This document shows, in pieces, positions 23,693 to 38,396 of a stretch of DNA of 64,000 nt. Each line of letters opens with the position of its first letter. Positions within the stretch are counted from its first letter, which is position 1. The notes under the pieces are model-generated. The model was not told the DNA's origin and made no database searches. It saw nothing but the letters and a program-made list of their open reading frames with translations. The stretch comes from Salvelinus alpinus (Eukaryota; Chordata; Actinopteri; Salmoniformes; Salmonidae), in assembly GCF_045679555.1 (NCBI RefSeq), contig NC_092093.1:66287714-66351713 (forward strand). The letters are read 5' to 3'. The translations under genes and the position numbers were made by a program.

Positions 23693-24850
23693 ACAAATGA
23701 TAGTCCCAGAGATTATTTTGCCGCACACAACATTTTCCCACAATGTACCATAATTCACAGTCTGCTGCTATAAATATTCAGCTAAACAGGTAATACAGTA
23801 CTATACTGTAAAATTGTATTGTACAATTATTTTACAGCAGTGTAGTGGAACGCCATTGAGCCCCCATATGTATTGCTCTTTACAGTACTGTATTGTAATA
23901 TAGAATTACAGTAGCTAACTGTGAATATTTTGCTGTAAATTTAGAGCAATTTGTTACAGTGATTCAAATGTATTTTTAGCTACATGTCACTGCTGGTCAT
24001 TCATGTATTTAATTGCTCAATCACTTGTTCATTAACCCCTTCAGTATTGTGTAAGTGTATTATTTCTGTGTGTGTCTATTGTGATATGCTTGTGTCTGAG
24101 TTTGTGTGTCTGAACTGGTGTGTACTTAGGCTTCCGGAAGTCCCTTATAGGGTTTTCCCTGAGATGCCGCTTCACTTGTCCACATACAACCATTGTTTGT
24201 ATTTGTACGTGTGTGTAAATGTGCACGTGTAACTCTATGTGTGTGTATATGTACTGCGTGGGTGTGTGGGCATTAGCCTGTGTGAGTGTTGTCAGCTGTG
24301 ACCTTGAGTTTGTGTGCGTATGAATGTGCATGTGTAATTCTGTGTGTGTGTCTATGTACTGCGTGGGTGTTAGCTTGTATGCGTGAGTGTCTTTGAGGAT
24401 CCCTATTCACAGGCAACAGTCCGTTTTGCCTGAAGTTCCTTGACAGGTAAGAGTTCATGACTCCAGGGGAATATTTATTGTTTTCTCTTGGCAGAAGTCC
24501 AAATCCTCTAGATACTCCTCTTATCGCTTCCCCACAGAAAGTCTCCAAGATTACAGAATAACAGAGCACATTTATTAGATGACTAACATGATTAATTATT
24601 ATTAGAATTATAGTCTTACTATTATGAATTATTATTAGGATTGCAGAGTCTTCTCAACACTATTCACTCATCATGGATTTAATTGACTTATTTCAGCTAT
24701 TTAAAGGTTTTCTGTATAGTTGTCTAATGTTGGTGAGGCATATTATTATGTTTTAATGTTACTCCTGTATAGTTTTTTAACAAAGCTGAGATTTACTTTG
24801 AAGTACAAAGTGTAGGGATACAGGCAAAGTCTGTAATTGACACTGACATG
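23693..24850. repeat. GT-rich degenerate minisatellite, otherwise no gene
   Basis: At 24041-24390 the plus strand is strongly GT-rich. A block around ATGTACTGCGTGGGTGT occurs at about 24249 and again at about 24354, a period near 104 bases. The rest is AT-rich and unclassified. Confidence 0.6.
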
Positions 24851-24915
24851 GTGGCGTAGAAGGAAGATCAGAATCCCGTGAACCAAGAGGTTGTGAGTTC
24901 AAATCCCAGATGAGG
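24851..24915 (+). repeat. tRNA-like SINE head
   Basis: A-box-like TGGCGTAGAAGG and B-box-like AGTTCAAATCC are spaced as in tRNAs, but no good cloverleaf forms. Related copies at 39372-39436 and 40995-41070 show it is a dispersed family. Confidence 0.5.
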
Positions 24916-25034
24916 ACATGTTGAATAATTGTTACTGTATAAATAAACATACATAACGTGATCATGTGTGTCAAATACATATGCTGAAAACACTGCGACT
25001 GCGTGATGTTTCCGGTGACTTAATTTTGTTTGTT

Positions 25035-25290
25035 AAATCTGATGTGAAAAATATCCACGTGAAACTTCATGTAAAATATCATCACACGTGAAGTGTTCCA
25101 AAACCACAAGGTTTCACATGATTTCACACGAGTTGTTGTGTGTTGTGAGTGTTTTAAGTGTGTGTTATAAGTGTTGTGGACGCTGTAAGTGTTATGAGTG
25201 TTTCCAGTGTTGTAAGTGTATGTTATAAGTGTTGAGAGTGTTGTGTGAGTGTTAAAGCACAGTGGCTTAGCATTGTTCAGCATAGCTAGT
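25035..25290. repeat. GTGTTATAAGT-type minisatellite
   Basis: Imperfect repeats of a short GTGTTGTAAGTGT-like unit occupy 25135-25255. They are preceded by CACGTGAAA-type motifs at 25055-25130 that recall the array at 18745-19215. Confidence 0.6.
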
Positions 25291-25690
25291 GACAGTAGCT
25301 ATGTTTCCATCCAATTGGCGACAGATTTTCATGAGAATATTCTAAAATCCACATGAATAAAATATGATGCATTTTCCCACCAGAGATGCGTTTACATCAA
25401 ATTGACTTTTGCGGTTAAATTCCTATGTACAGAATAAAAAATACTTGCTAAATGGGTTTCCATTGCATTTTCAACTCTACTGATGGTTTTGTCACAAAAA
25501 ATGTCGCGTTATAGAGCACTGTCCACTCTGGCCTCGGCACGTGCCGCTCTAGCCAACAGTTCGCAGATACAGTGCGGTAATAGCCTACATGATGAGATTA
25601 TTATGGACGAAAGAGCGAGATCATTTTTTAATTTTTCAAACGGAAGCAAAGCATTTATTCATCACGTCGCCAGACTCAGACCCTCGATAT

Positions 25691-25854
25691 CAGTAGAGGC
25701 TGCTGATGGTAGGACGGCTCATAATAATGGCTGGAATGGAACCAATGGAAGGGCATCAAACCCGTGTAAACCATGTGTTTGATGTATCCGATACCATTCC
25801 ACTGATTCCGCTCCAACCATTACTCCACAGTTAAGGTGCCACCAACCTCCTGCA
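25691..25854. mobile_element. hAT-type MITE with 8-bp target duplication
   Basis: 164 bases flanked by exact CTCGATAT at 25683-25690 and 25855-25862. Ends contain AGAGGCTGCTG and CCACCAACCTCCTGCA. The eight-base duplication is a hAT hallmark. It is homologous to the element at 48894-49071. Confidence 0.85.
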
Positions 25855-25959
25855 CTCGATATTTATTGGAAAGGATCATCAAGCTCGTCACCTTGCACTT
25901 TCACCACCCTGTGAAGTTCATCATAACCTATATCATCTGTAGCTTAATAAATTGCCCGC

Positions 25960-26247
25960 TTTGAGGATAACACAGTGCCCCCGACGTTTACCAAAGACTG
26001 TGGGCTCTCCTTCTCCGTGGCCGACGTGAGTAAGACATTTAAGCGTGTTAACCCTCCCCTAGCTGCATCCTCAGAGCATCCGCAGACCAGCTGGCTGGAG
26101 TGCTTACGGACATATTCAATCTCTCCCTATCCCAGTCTGCTGTCCCCACCTGCTTCAAGTCACATATTGCTTCACTGTCAGAACTAGAAGCAATAACATC
26201 TGCTAAACATGTGTATGTGACCAATAACATTTTGATTGGATTTGATT
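25960..26247 (+). mobile_element. LINE fragment with internal deletion
   Basis: Encodes the start of the reverse transcriptase region ([10 protein letters not shown]), then [11 protein letters not shown], then jumps to the 3' tail ending CATTTTGATTGGATTTGATT. The tail corresponds to the start (41102 onward) of the minus-strand LINE at 41102-44123. Abutted by a MITE at 26248. Confidence 0.75.
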
Positions 26248-26578
26248 TGGAATGGGCAAGACAAGATTTAAGTGTCTTGGTAGTATGGTAGTAGATGCCA
26301 GCCACACCAGTGTGAGTGTGTCAAGAACTGCAACACTATTGGGTTTGTCACACTCAGCAGTTTCCCGTGTGCACCAAGAATGGTCCACCACCCAAAGGAC
26401 ATCTAGCCAGCTTGACACAACTGTGGGAAGCATTGGAGTCAACATGGGCCAGCATCCCTGTGGAACGCTTTTGACACCTTGTAGAGTCAATTCCCTGATG
26501 ATTTGAGGCTGTTCTGAGGGAAGAAGGGGGTGCAACTCAATATTAGGAAGATGTTCCTAATGTTTTGTACACTCAGTG
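26248..26578. mobile_element. Tc1-like MITE, left end missing
   Basis: Matches 58945-59270 of the complete copy, including AACACTATTGGGTTTGTCAC and the terminal AATGTTTTGTACACTCAGTG. TA follows at 26579. Confidence 0.75.
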
Positions 26579-27104
26579 TACATTTCTGAGTAAACTTACA
26601 CTTCTTTAATGATACTGGACATGTTGACCATGTTTGACCATGTTTGTGTCCAGACCTGCTGGAAATACAAGCGTGACTCCCTATTTAATTTCTGTTCCAC
26701 AGATGTTCATCAATCCACAACAGCGGCAAAGAATTGGCTGAATATGAATATTCATACGATATAGCACAATGTTGCTTTCTTTATGGATTAGTTGAGCGAT
26801 TACATTTTCGAACAGTTTCTTTTTTCTGCTTCATGTCTGCCAAGTTTCAGAGGTACTCTGAGGTATTTTATATGTCAAGCCCCAAAAACTAGAATCATAT
26901 TATATTTCTATGGTCTAGCCAGTGGATAGAGTTCCCAGGCTGTATAGCAGCTTGCCCAATCACATCTGTGACGTCATTATCTATCGACCTCAGCTTCAAT
27001 ACCACTTGTGTCTCTCTACCCACATTCATTTGAGTATTTCACCATCCACGGGCAATGCAATCAACACATGGTTTTATAATATTCAATGGATCCTATTCAT
27101 ATTC
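26579..27104. other. No gene recognised
   Basis: Intergenic, AT-rich. Confidence 0.45.
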
Positions 27105-27663
27105 TAGTGCTGAGCGATTAGGGTTTTTTGAAGTTGGTTTGGTTTCGGTTCATTATAAAAAAATTATTACGGTTTTTGATTTCGGTTTCGAAAATATAAA
27201 AAGGCATTAAATGAACTATGGGTTAGCCGATGTGGGTTGAATGCTGTAACAACTCAGAATACAACTACAGTTTTTCCCAATTGTTAGCACACGTTTGCCG
27301 AAACTACGTCTCAGGTACTCAAAACTCTGAACACAAAACACTAAACAATTTCCCCGAACCCACAGACATCTTGCAAAATGAAACACAGCAATCAAAATCA
27401 TGTACTCCCTGCTCAAAATGAATCTCTGCATACAAATGAGACACACACACACACACACATCAAATGAATCTAACTTAGTGACAACTAAGATCACGCTAAT
27501 GTGACATATTCAAAACACTACATCAGAACCAATTTCAGTGTAAAGACTAAGCTTTCGTTGTTATACTGTATATTGTTTGTGTGCACTCAAACAAGAAAGG
27601 AACACAAATGAACCGGTCAATTTGTAAAAAAAAAAAAAAAAATGGGTTAATTACTCAGCACTG
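27105..27663. mobile_element. hAT-type nonautonomous element with 8-bp duplication
   Basis: 559 bases between exact copies of TCATATTC (27097-27104, 27664-27671). Inverted ends are TAGTGCTGAGCGATTA and, from the right, CAGTGCTGAGTAATTA. No transposase is visible. An AC microsatellite (27441-27459) and an A run (27626-27642) lie inside. The interior 27255-27545 looks like a second, unclassified repeat. Confidence 0.85.
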
Positions 27664-27981
27664 TCATATTCAAATGCTTTCATATCTTCAGGAGAATTTA
27701 GACTAAAATCTTTCACTTCAACAGTCCATAATGTATTCGATGGTGAAACATCAAGAGGTGCACATCATCAGACATCAAAGTGGCCTACTTGATAAATAGG
27801 CCTTCGGGCTCACTGATTTATTCAAATGTTGGATGTTTAGCGAAGGGAATAGAAAAAAAGAGGAAAAGAAAGAGGGGAAGAGAGAGAAAGAGGAAGAGAC
27901 AGAGCATGCTAGTCCCTACTGAGATATTACCTTGCTGCAACCACTTCACAATCACCTTTTTTTGAATCACCATGCCCTTCT

Positions 27982-28030
<49 letters not shown>

Positions 28031-28296
28031 TATATTGTCACATGTACACATTCCCAAGTCAAATTACATACTAGCAGCAGCACTCAATTGATATGAATAC
28101 ATTTGAAGAGTTTATTTCCAAAATGCTATATCCACAAATGTTTCACATGTTTTTTTTCATCAGAAATGATTGCTTATGAGCACCTTAATGTGTGCATTTA
28201 AAAAAATTATAAATGCTATATGTCTGTTGTTTAGCTTGAATGGAATGTTCGTATCCTGTATATTTTACTCTGATATGTGGTTGTATCATCTAGCTA
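27664..28296. repeat. Intergenic with AT microsatellite
   Basis: (AT)n at 27984-28035; a purine-rich patch at 27850-27905. No gene seen. Confidence 0.7.
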
Positions 28297-29884
28297 CAGT
28301 GCATTCGGGAAAGTATTCAGACCCCTTGACCATTTCCACGTTTTGTTACGTTACAGCCTTATTCTAAAATGGATTAAATCCTTTTTTTCGCCATCATCAT
28401 TCTACACACAACACCTCATCATGCCAAATGTATTAAATGTATTAAAAATAATAAACTGAAATACCTTGTTTACATAAATATTCAGACCCTTTGCTATGAG
28501 ACTTGAAATTGAGCTCAGGTGCATCCTGTTTCCATTGATCACCCTCATCATGTTTCTACAACTTGATGGGAGCCCACCTGTGGTAAATTCAATTGATTGG
28601 ACATGATTTGGAAAGGCACACATCTGTATATAAAGGTCCCACAGTTGACAATACATGTCAGAGCAAAAACCAAACCATGAGGTCGAAGGAATTGTCCGTA
28701 GAGCTCCGAGACAGGATTGTGTCGAGGCACAGATCTGAGGAAGGACACCAAAACATGTCTGCAGCATTGAAGGTCCCCAAGAACACAGTGGAATCCATCA
28801 TTCTTAAATGGAAGAAGAAGATTGGAACCACCAATACTCTTCCTAGAGCTGGCCGCCCGACCAAACTGAGCATTTGGGGGAGAAGGGCCTTGGTGAGGTA
28901 GGAAACCATGAGCCCGATGGTCACTCTGAAAGAGCTCCAGAGTTTCTCTGTGGAGATGGGAGAACCTTCTAGAAGGACAACCATCTCTGCAGCATCCACC
29001 AATCAGGCCGTTATGGTAGTGGCCAGACAGAAGCCACCCCTCAGTAAAAGGCAGATAACAGCCCGCTTGGAGTTTGCCAAAAGGCACCTAAAGGACTAAA
29101 GGACCAAAAACAAGATTCTTTGGTCTGATGAAACCAAGATTGAACTCTTTGGCCTGAATGCCAAGCATCACGTTTGAAGAAAACCTGGCACCATCCCTAT
29201 GGTGAAGCATAGTGGTGGCAGCATCATATTGTGGGGATGTTTTCAGCGGCAGGGACTGGTAGACTGGTCAGGATGGAGGAAAAGATGAACAGAGAAAAGT
29301 ACAGAGAGATACTTGATGAAAACCTGCTCCAGAGTGCTCAAGACCTCAGACTGGGGCGAAAGTTCACCTTTCAACAGGACAATGACCTTAAGCACACAGC
29401 CAAGACCATGCAGGAGTGGCTTCGGGACAAGTCTCTGAATGTCCTTGAGTGTTCCTGCCAGAGGCCGGACTTGAACCCGATCTAACATCTCTGGAGAGAC
29501 CTGAAAATAGCTGTGCAGCGACGCTTCCCATCCAACCTGACAGAGCTTGAGAGAATCTGCAAAGAAGAATGGGAGAAACTCCCCAAATACAGGTGTGCCA
29601 AGCTTGTTGCGTCATACCCAAGAAGACTCGAGGCTGTAATCGCTGCCAAAGATGCTTCAACAAAGTCCTGAGAAAGGGTCTGAATTTTTATGTAAATGTG
29701 ATATTTCATTTTTTCATTTTAATACATTAGCAAAAATGTCTAAAAAACTGGTTTTACTTTGTCATTATTGGGTATTGTGTGTAGATCAATGAGGAAAAAA
29801 ACTATTTAATAAATTTTAGAATAAGGCTGTAACGTAACAAAATGTGGAAAAGTCAAGGGGTCTGAATACTTTCTGAATGCACTG
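28297..29884 (+). mobile_element. Tc1-like transposon, full length but inactive
   Basis: 1588 bases, ends CAGTGCATTCGGGAAAGTAT and TCTGAATGCACTG-type, TA on both sides. Transposase reading starts at ATG 28678: SVELRDRIVSRH and SAALKVPKNTVESIILKW (paired DNA-binding domain). Then come [13 protein letters not shown] (first catalytic Asp), FQQDNDLKHTAKT (second) and QRPDLNPI followed by a stop before HLWRDLK. Stops after GRRALVR, at HV*RK and elsewhere, plus frameshifts near 29262, disable it. Confidence 0.9.
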
Positions 29885-29886
29885 TA

Positions 29887-30049
29887 GGTAGCCTAGTGGT
29901 TAGAGCGTTTGGCCAGAATTTCCGAGCGGACAAAATAAAAATCAGTCGTTCTGCCTCTGAACAAGTCAGTTAACCCACTGTTCCTAGGTCGTCATTGTAA
30001 ATAACAATTAGTTCTTAACTGACATGCCTAGTTAAATAAATAAAAAAAG
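29887..30049 (+). mobile_element. HpaI SINE, head partly deleted
   Basis: GGTAGCCTAGTGGTTAGAGCG begins immediately after the TA flanking the Tc1 element. The anticodon-to-T-arm part of the head is shortened. The body includes CAGTTAACCCACTGTTCCTA (HpaI site) and the tail TTCTTAACTGACATGCCTAG. Confidence 0.85.
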
Positions 30050-31730
<1,681 letters not shown>

Positions 31731-31845
31731 TGCATTCCAAATGGCACCATATTTCCTATTTTGTGCATTACTTTTGACCAGAGCTCTAAAGGCCCTGGTC
31801 AAAAGTAGTGCAGTAAATAAGTAATAGGGTGCCATTTGGGATGCA
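31731..31845. mobile_element. Palindromic hairpin MITE, uninterrupted
   Basis: Arms TGCATTCCAAATGGCACCAT and GGTGCCATTTGGGATGCA are inverted around TGACCAGAGCTCTAAAGG. Partial relatives lie at 50312-50395 and 59423-59490, and the split copy at 14890-15259. Confidence 0.8.
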
Positions 31846-32170
31846 TCCTGTGTGTAGGAGGAGTACTGTACTGCGGATCACGTCTCACAATATATTTTCA
31901 CTTCTTACAGAATATTCTAGTGTCTCCACCGTTTCAGTGATTCCAAAACATGACCTGGAACAGGACAGGATATCTACAAAAGAGCTGACCAGAACCCAAA
32001 ACTGGAAACTAAAGGTTATTTCAGGTCTCTCACGCCACAAAAATACCTGCATTCAATATCTTGTAGTTTCCTCTCTGCTGTGAACTGTCACAGGTTGGTA
32101 TTCATTGGAATTTAATTAATTAATTAATTATTTAACCTGAATTACCTAAAATACAGAAAATACAAATATA

Positions 32171-33546
<1,376 letters not shown>

Positions 33547-33548
33547 TA

Positions 33549-34010
33549 AATACAAAATGCATAGAAAACATGGTTCCACAAATAAAGTGCAAGAAAACTA
33601 AAAGCTGATTTACCTAACTCAGTAGATGCCCAAGGAATTTCCAAAGTTAACCATCCCTGAGCCCGGGTGTGGCAACTCGTATGTCCAAAGTTTAGTAATG
33701 ATGTTCGTGAGACTTTTTGTAAAAGGGCTTTATAAATGAAAACATGTGTTTTCATTTATAAAGCAATGTATCAACCTACATGACATCAAAGAGGGCCAGC
33801 CATCTTTCTGGTAGAGAATACAGTAATGAGTACTAAAATTGTTGCCCTTAAGAAAGCGCAGTGAGTGATCAACAGTATCAAAAGCCTTTGACAGGTCAAT
33901 GAAGAGGGCAGCACAATGTTGCCTTTCATCCATACAGTTAACCACATAATTTATAACTAGGGCTGTAGCAAAGATAGTGCTGTGACCTGGTATAAAATCC
34001 GACTGATGTA
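33549..34010 (-). pseudogene. LINE reverse transcriptase debris
   Basis: The minus frame 34035-33730 encodes ALFIDLSKAFDTVDHSL, the first catalytic Asp block of a non-LTR reverse transcriptase. The segment 33755-33540 encodes a C-terminal SDWLTLEIP-like tail (GWLTLEIPWASTELGK). The region between is deleted. The Tc1 fragment at 34011 interrupts or truncates it. Confidence 0.7.
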
Positions 34011-34254
34011 CAGTACCAATCAAAAGTTTGGACACACCTACTCGTTCCAGGGGTTTTCTTTATTTTGACTATTTTCTACATTGTAGAATAATAGTGAAGA
34101 CATCAAAACTATGAAATAACACATATGGGAGCATGTAGTAACCAAAAAAGTGTTAAACAAATCAAAATATATTTTAGAATTTAGATTCTTCAAAGTAGCT
34201 ACCCTTTGCCTTGATGACAGCTTTGTACACTCTTGGCATTCTCTCAACCAGCTA
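34011..34254 (-). mobile_element. Tc1-like end fragment (CAGTACCAATCAAA)
   Basis: Homologous to 23232-23460: the same inverted repeat and GTAACCAAAAAAGTGTTAAA block. Truncated within the C-terminal transposase coding. Confidence 0.8.
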
Positions 34255-34340
34255 CTCTTCCTGGGGTACAGCAAAATTAAGGTAGTTATACATTTTTTAA
34301 AACATTACATTATATTCACAACAGATTTAACAACATATTA

Positions 34341-35702
34341 AGTGTGTGCCCTCAAGCCCCTACTCTACTACCAGATATCCACATCACAAAACCCATGTGT
34401 ACTTGTGTGTATAGTGTGTATGTTATTGTGTTTGTATGCATATGTCTTTGCCTATGTTTGTGTTGCTTCACAGTCCCCGCTGTTCCATAAGGTGTATTTT
34501 TATCTGTTTTTTAAATAAAAATGTTACTGCTTGCATGAGTTACTTTATGTGGAATAAAGTTCCATGTAGTCATGGCTCTATGTAGTACTATGCGGCTTCC
34601 AATAGTCTGTTCTGGACTTGGGGATTGTGAAGAGATCTCTGGTGGAATGTCTTGTGGGGTATGTATGGGTGTCCGAGCTGTGTGCCAGTAGTTCAAACAG
34701 ACAGTTTGGTGCATTCAACATGTCAATACCTCTCACAAATACAATGCATATTATTAATCTTAGCTCTCTGTGTACATCCAAGGGCCAGCCGTGCTGTCCT
34801 GTTCTTAGCCAGTTGCAATTTTCCTAAGTCCCTCTTTATAGCACCTGACCACACGACTGAACAGTAGTCCAGGTGCGACAAAAGAAGGGCCTGTAGGACC
34901 TGCCTTGTTGATAGTGTTGTTAAGAAAAAGTGCTTTTAGTTTTTGAAATATGTAAGACTAACTTATTCCTTGTCACCCATTCTGAAACTAACTGCAGCTC
35001 TTTGTTAAGTGTTGCAGTCATTTCAGTCGCTGTGCTAGCTGACATGTATAGTGTTGAGTCATCCGCATATATAGACACACTGGCTTTACTCAAAGCCAGT
35101 GGCATGTCGTTAGTAAAGATTGAAATAAGCAAGGGGCCTGAACAGCTGCCCTGGGAAATTCCTGATTCTACCTGGATTTTGTTTGGAGAGGCTTCCATTA
35201 AAGAACACTTTATCCACAACATAGCAAGGGGTGTAAAGCCATAACATATACGTTTTTCCAGCAGCAGACTATGATTTGTAATGTCAAAAGCCACACTGAA
35301 GTCTAACAAAACAGCCCTCACAATATTTTTATCATACATTTCTCTCAGCCAATCATCAGTCATTTGTCTAAGTGCTGTGTTTGTTGAATGTGCTTCCCTA
35401 TAAGCGCACTGAAAGTCTGTTGTCAATTTGTTTCATGTAAAATAGCATTGTATCTGATCAAACACCATTATTTCAAAAAGTTTACAAAGGGTTGTTAACA
35501 AGCTTGTTAGTCATCTGTTTGAGCCAGTAAAGGGGGCTTTATTATCTTTAGGTTGGGGAATAACTTTTGCTTCCCTCCAGGCCTGAGGGCACACACTTTC
35601 TAGTAGGCTTAAATCAAAGATATGGCAAATCGGAGTAGCATATCAGCCGCTATTATCCTCAGTAGTATTCCATCCAAGTTGTCAGACCCCAGTGGCTTGT
35701 CA
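34341..35702 (-). mobile_element. L2-like LINE 3' half with reverse transcriptase
   Basis: The minus frame 35426-34920 is open for 168 codons. Seen: TDFQCAYREAHSTNTALRQM, AVLLDFSVAFDITNHSLLL (first catalytic Asp), GISQGSCSGPLLISIFTND and SIYADDSTLY, the YADD active site. Downstream, 34870-34511 carries the C-terminal part (VFVRGIDMLNAPNCLFELL, TTWNFIPHKVTHASS), ending in KKQIKIHL-like coding. The upstream RT part (35500-35695) is out of frame. The same tail family is at 49915-50115. Confidence 0.8.
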
Positions 35703-36230
35703 TTCATTCAATCAATCAATCATATTTATTTATAAAGCCCTTTTTACATGTCACAAAGTGCTATGCAGAAACCCAGCCTAAAACCCCAAACAGCAAGCAA
35801 CGCAGATGTGCATTGCTTGCCGTTTGGTGGCTAGGAAAAACTCCCTAGAAAGGCAGGAACCTAGGAAGAAACCTAGAGAGGAGTCCTCTTCTGGCTGTGC
35901 CGGGTTGAGATTATAACAGTACATGGCCAAGATGTTAAAACATTCATAGATGACCAGCAGGGGCAAATAATAAGAATAATCACAGTGGTTGTAGAGGAGG
36001 CAACAGGTCAGCACCTCAGGAGTAAATGTCAGTTGGCTTTTCATAGCTGACCATTCAGAGTTAGAGACAGCAGGTGCAGCGAGAGAGAGTTAGAGACAGC
36101 AGGTGCGGCGAGAGAGAGAGCGAGAGCGAGAGCGAGAGTCGAAAACAGCAGGTTCGGGACAAGGTAGCACATCCGGTGAATAGGTCAGGGTTCCATAGCC
36201 GCAGGGAGAACAGTTCATATATTGATCCCC
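35703..36230 (-). repeat. Dispersed salmonid repeat with GA patch
   Basis: Contains GGAAAAACTCCCTAGAAAGG, AGTCCTCTTCTGGCTGTGCC and GATTATAACAGTACATGGCC, blocks that I recognise as highly repeated in salmonids. It begins with (ATCA)n-like sequence and ends in a GA-rich stretch (36085-36139) with a duplicated TTAGAGACAGCAGGTGCRGC unit. Probably the noncoding tail of a LINE, not proven. Confidence 0.6.
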
Positions 36231-36730
36231 ATCCCCCAGTCTAACTACCTATCCATTACACAAGACTCTTCCCTCTCCCTCTGGCCACTCCAGTTCCACA
36301 GACACCTTCAGACATCTCTAGGGTGTGCCAGCACCAACCCCTCTGTCATCCCTGGGAAAAGCAGCAACCACCACAACTGCCACCCCATCAAACTGCTGCC
36401 AGCCCAGACAGAACCCCTCCAACAAAAGGACACAGACAGATCATCAACCACTCAAACAAAAACTCCAAAACTCAAACAGACAAGGGGGTTGCTCACTTGG
36501 GAGACTGCTGCTTGTGTTGTCCGTATCTCAATTGAAGCTGAAATGTAATATAGTTCAGGTAAGGTTTAGCTAGTTTTGAGAGAGTGTGCTTGTTTGAAAT
36601 TGAAAAGTGTCGTGGTAGCTTTTGATAAAAAATAAGATCAAGACGAAGCAGATGCTTTATAAGTGGGAGGCATTGTTGAGTGCTACATCCCAAGGGGTTT
36701 GTGCTGATTGTATGGAGATTGTGACAGCTG
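36231..36730. other. No gene recognised
   Basis: CA-rich plus strand with overlapping short frames (36222-36573). No family match; no repeat recognised. Confidence 0.45.
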
Positions 36731-37420
36731 GTTAAATGGATCCCTTGAGAAGGCAAGAACAAGATGTATGCCAGAAGTGCAGTATTATCATAAGGAGACG
36801 TATACTTAGGAGGAGGAATGGAGGGAAAAAGAGCGGTAAAGGAGGTCTAAGAGAGCGATGGAGGAAGAGGGTGAGCTTGAGTCGGTTAAAAATGGTGGGA
36901 AAAAGGGAGATGGTTTGTTAAAGAAGAATGGTAGAAAGTGTAAGCAGAGTGAGCTAAAGACAGGAGCAGAAATGGAAATGAACAAGGTCGAAGTATTGCA
37001 GGTGGTAGGTGTGGTGAAGTTCTCGGAGTTGGGTGCTGTGGAATCGGTGAGGGTAACCAGATGTGGTCTTGGGATAATTGTTTGTGTTTCTGCTGGTCAG
37101 ACGGAGCAGGCGCTCCACGTTAAATGAATGGGGACAAGAGATTGTTTTGCTCTCAAGAAAAGAGTGCCATTGAAAGGGGTGACTACCGGGGTAGCGGTAA
37201 ATGTGAAAGTTGACCATCTAAAGGGATCCTGATGTTTGTGATGCTTGTCATTTGGTCGATGCAGACAGGGTGGTGTGAGTAGTGAAACAGAAGAGTTGTT
37301 GTCGGTTCTTTGAAGTTTTGATGACGTTAGGATATATACGTTTTCCATACAAGCTTTTGTGACGGATGCATTACGTTGTTACAGGTGTCAAGCTTATGGG
37401 CATTGGTTACCTATTATTGA
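36731..37420 (+). pseudogene. gag-like LINE ORF1 fragment with partial zinc knuckle
   Basis: A broken plus-strand frame reads VPLKGVTTGVAVNVKV at 37168-37215, then, after stops, TDALRCYRCQAYGHW at about 37363-37407. CxxCxxxGH is the start of a CCHC knuckle typical of gag-like ORF1 proteins, and the spacing resembles fish ORF1 proteins. The earlier part (36730-37130) is rich in K, R and E. No retrotransposon 3' part is attached. Confidence 0.45.
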
Positions 37421-37849
37421 ATTGATTGAATACCCTGCTTTAAACTTTTTAACTTGAATGCAATTTGAATGATGATTTATGCATAACCAAATAAAATTAC
37501 ATGTGTAAGAGCTTGTGACAATCAAGAGCTGCACTGTTAAAGGTCATGAACAGTCAAAGTCAGGAAATTGGATGATATTTGGATAAAACCAGATCAAAGT
37601 ATGATGAACAAAGTATGAAAAATGACTGTTGCTTCTACATTGATGAAGTTTAATCATAAAGCTACCAGTCCCCTACCCCATATCAAACACTTGGATTCAG
37701 GAGGTGGGATTATTAGGGGGATAGGGTGACATCACCCTAGCTCTAATTTGAAAACACCAATGGTAACATGATATTCTCTTAACTAATTTAAATAAGTACC
37801 ACCTTGTAACCAAAATCAGTGAAGGCTTGTTTGCTGAGGGGTGTGGTTT
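37421..37849. other. No gene recognised
   Basis: AT-rich; no coding or repeat features identified. Confidence 0.4.
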
Positions 37850-37971
37850 ATATACCTAGATAGTTACTCTACTCTAAAATTTAACTGTAGGATGTCAGCA
37901 AATACAATTAAGAGTTTACACTATTCATCTATGGCAAAGATACTATACAGTTGAAGTCGGAACTTTACATA

Positions 37972-38124
37972 CAGTCCCGTGTGGCTCAGTTGGTAGAGCA
38001 TGGCGCTTGCAACGCCAGGGTTGTGGGTTCATTCCCCACGGGGGACCAGGATGAATATGTATGAATTTTCCAATTTGTAAGTCGCTCTGGATAAGAGCGT
38101 CTGTTAAATGTAAAATGTAAATGT
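37972..38124 (+). mobile_element. tRNA-derived SINE (Ala-like head)
   Basis: The head GTCCCGTGTGGCTCAGTTGG carries an A box, an anticodon-like arm TGGCG-CTTGCAA-CGCCA and a B-box region GTGGGTTCATTCCCCAC. The body is short and the 3' tail GTCGCTCTGGATAAGAGCGT is the same as the L2-like LINE tails at 9270 and 14310. Not the HpaI family, since the GTTAAC body is missing. Confidence 0.8.
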
Positions 38125-38396
38125 ACACCTTAGCCAAATAAATTTAAACTCTGTTTTTCACCATTCTTGACATTTAATCCTAGTAAAAATTCCCTGTTTT
38201 AGGTACTGACCTAGGATCACCACTTTATTTTAAGAATGTGAAATGTCAGAATAATAGAGAAAATTATTTATTTCAGCTTTTATTTCACCTCCAATTGACT
38301 CAAATGATTAATTAGCCTATCAGAAGCTTCTAAAGCCATGACATCATTTTCTGGAATTTTCCAAGCTGTTTAAAGGCACAGTCAACTTAGTGTATA

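Noticed and set aside
28548..29087. 179-codon minus-strand frame
   Set aside because: Antisense shadow of the Tc1 transposase, whose motifs are on the plus strand.
37972..38048. tRNA-Ala-like sequence with near-complete cloverleaf
   Set aside because: Continuous with a SINE body and LINE-type tail inside a transposon end; treated as a SINE.
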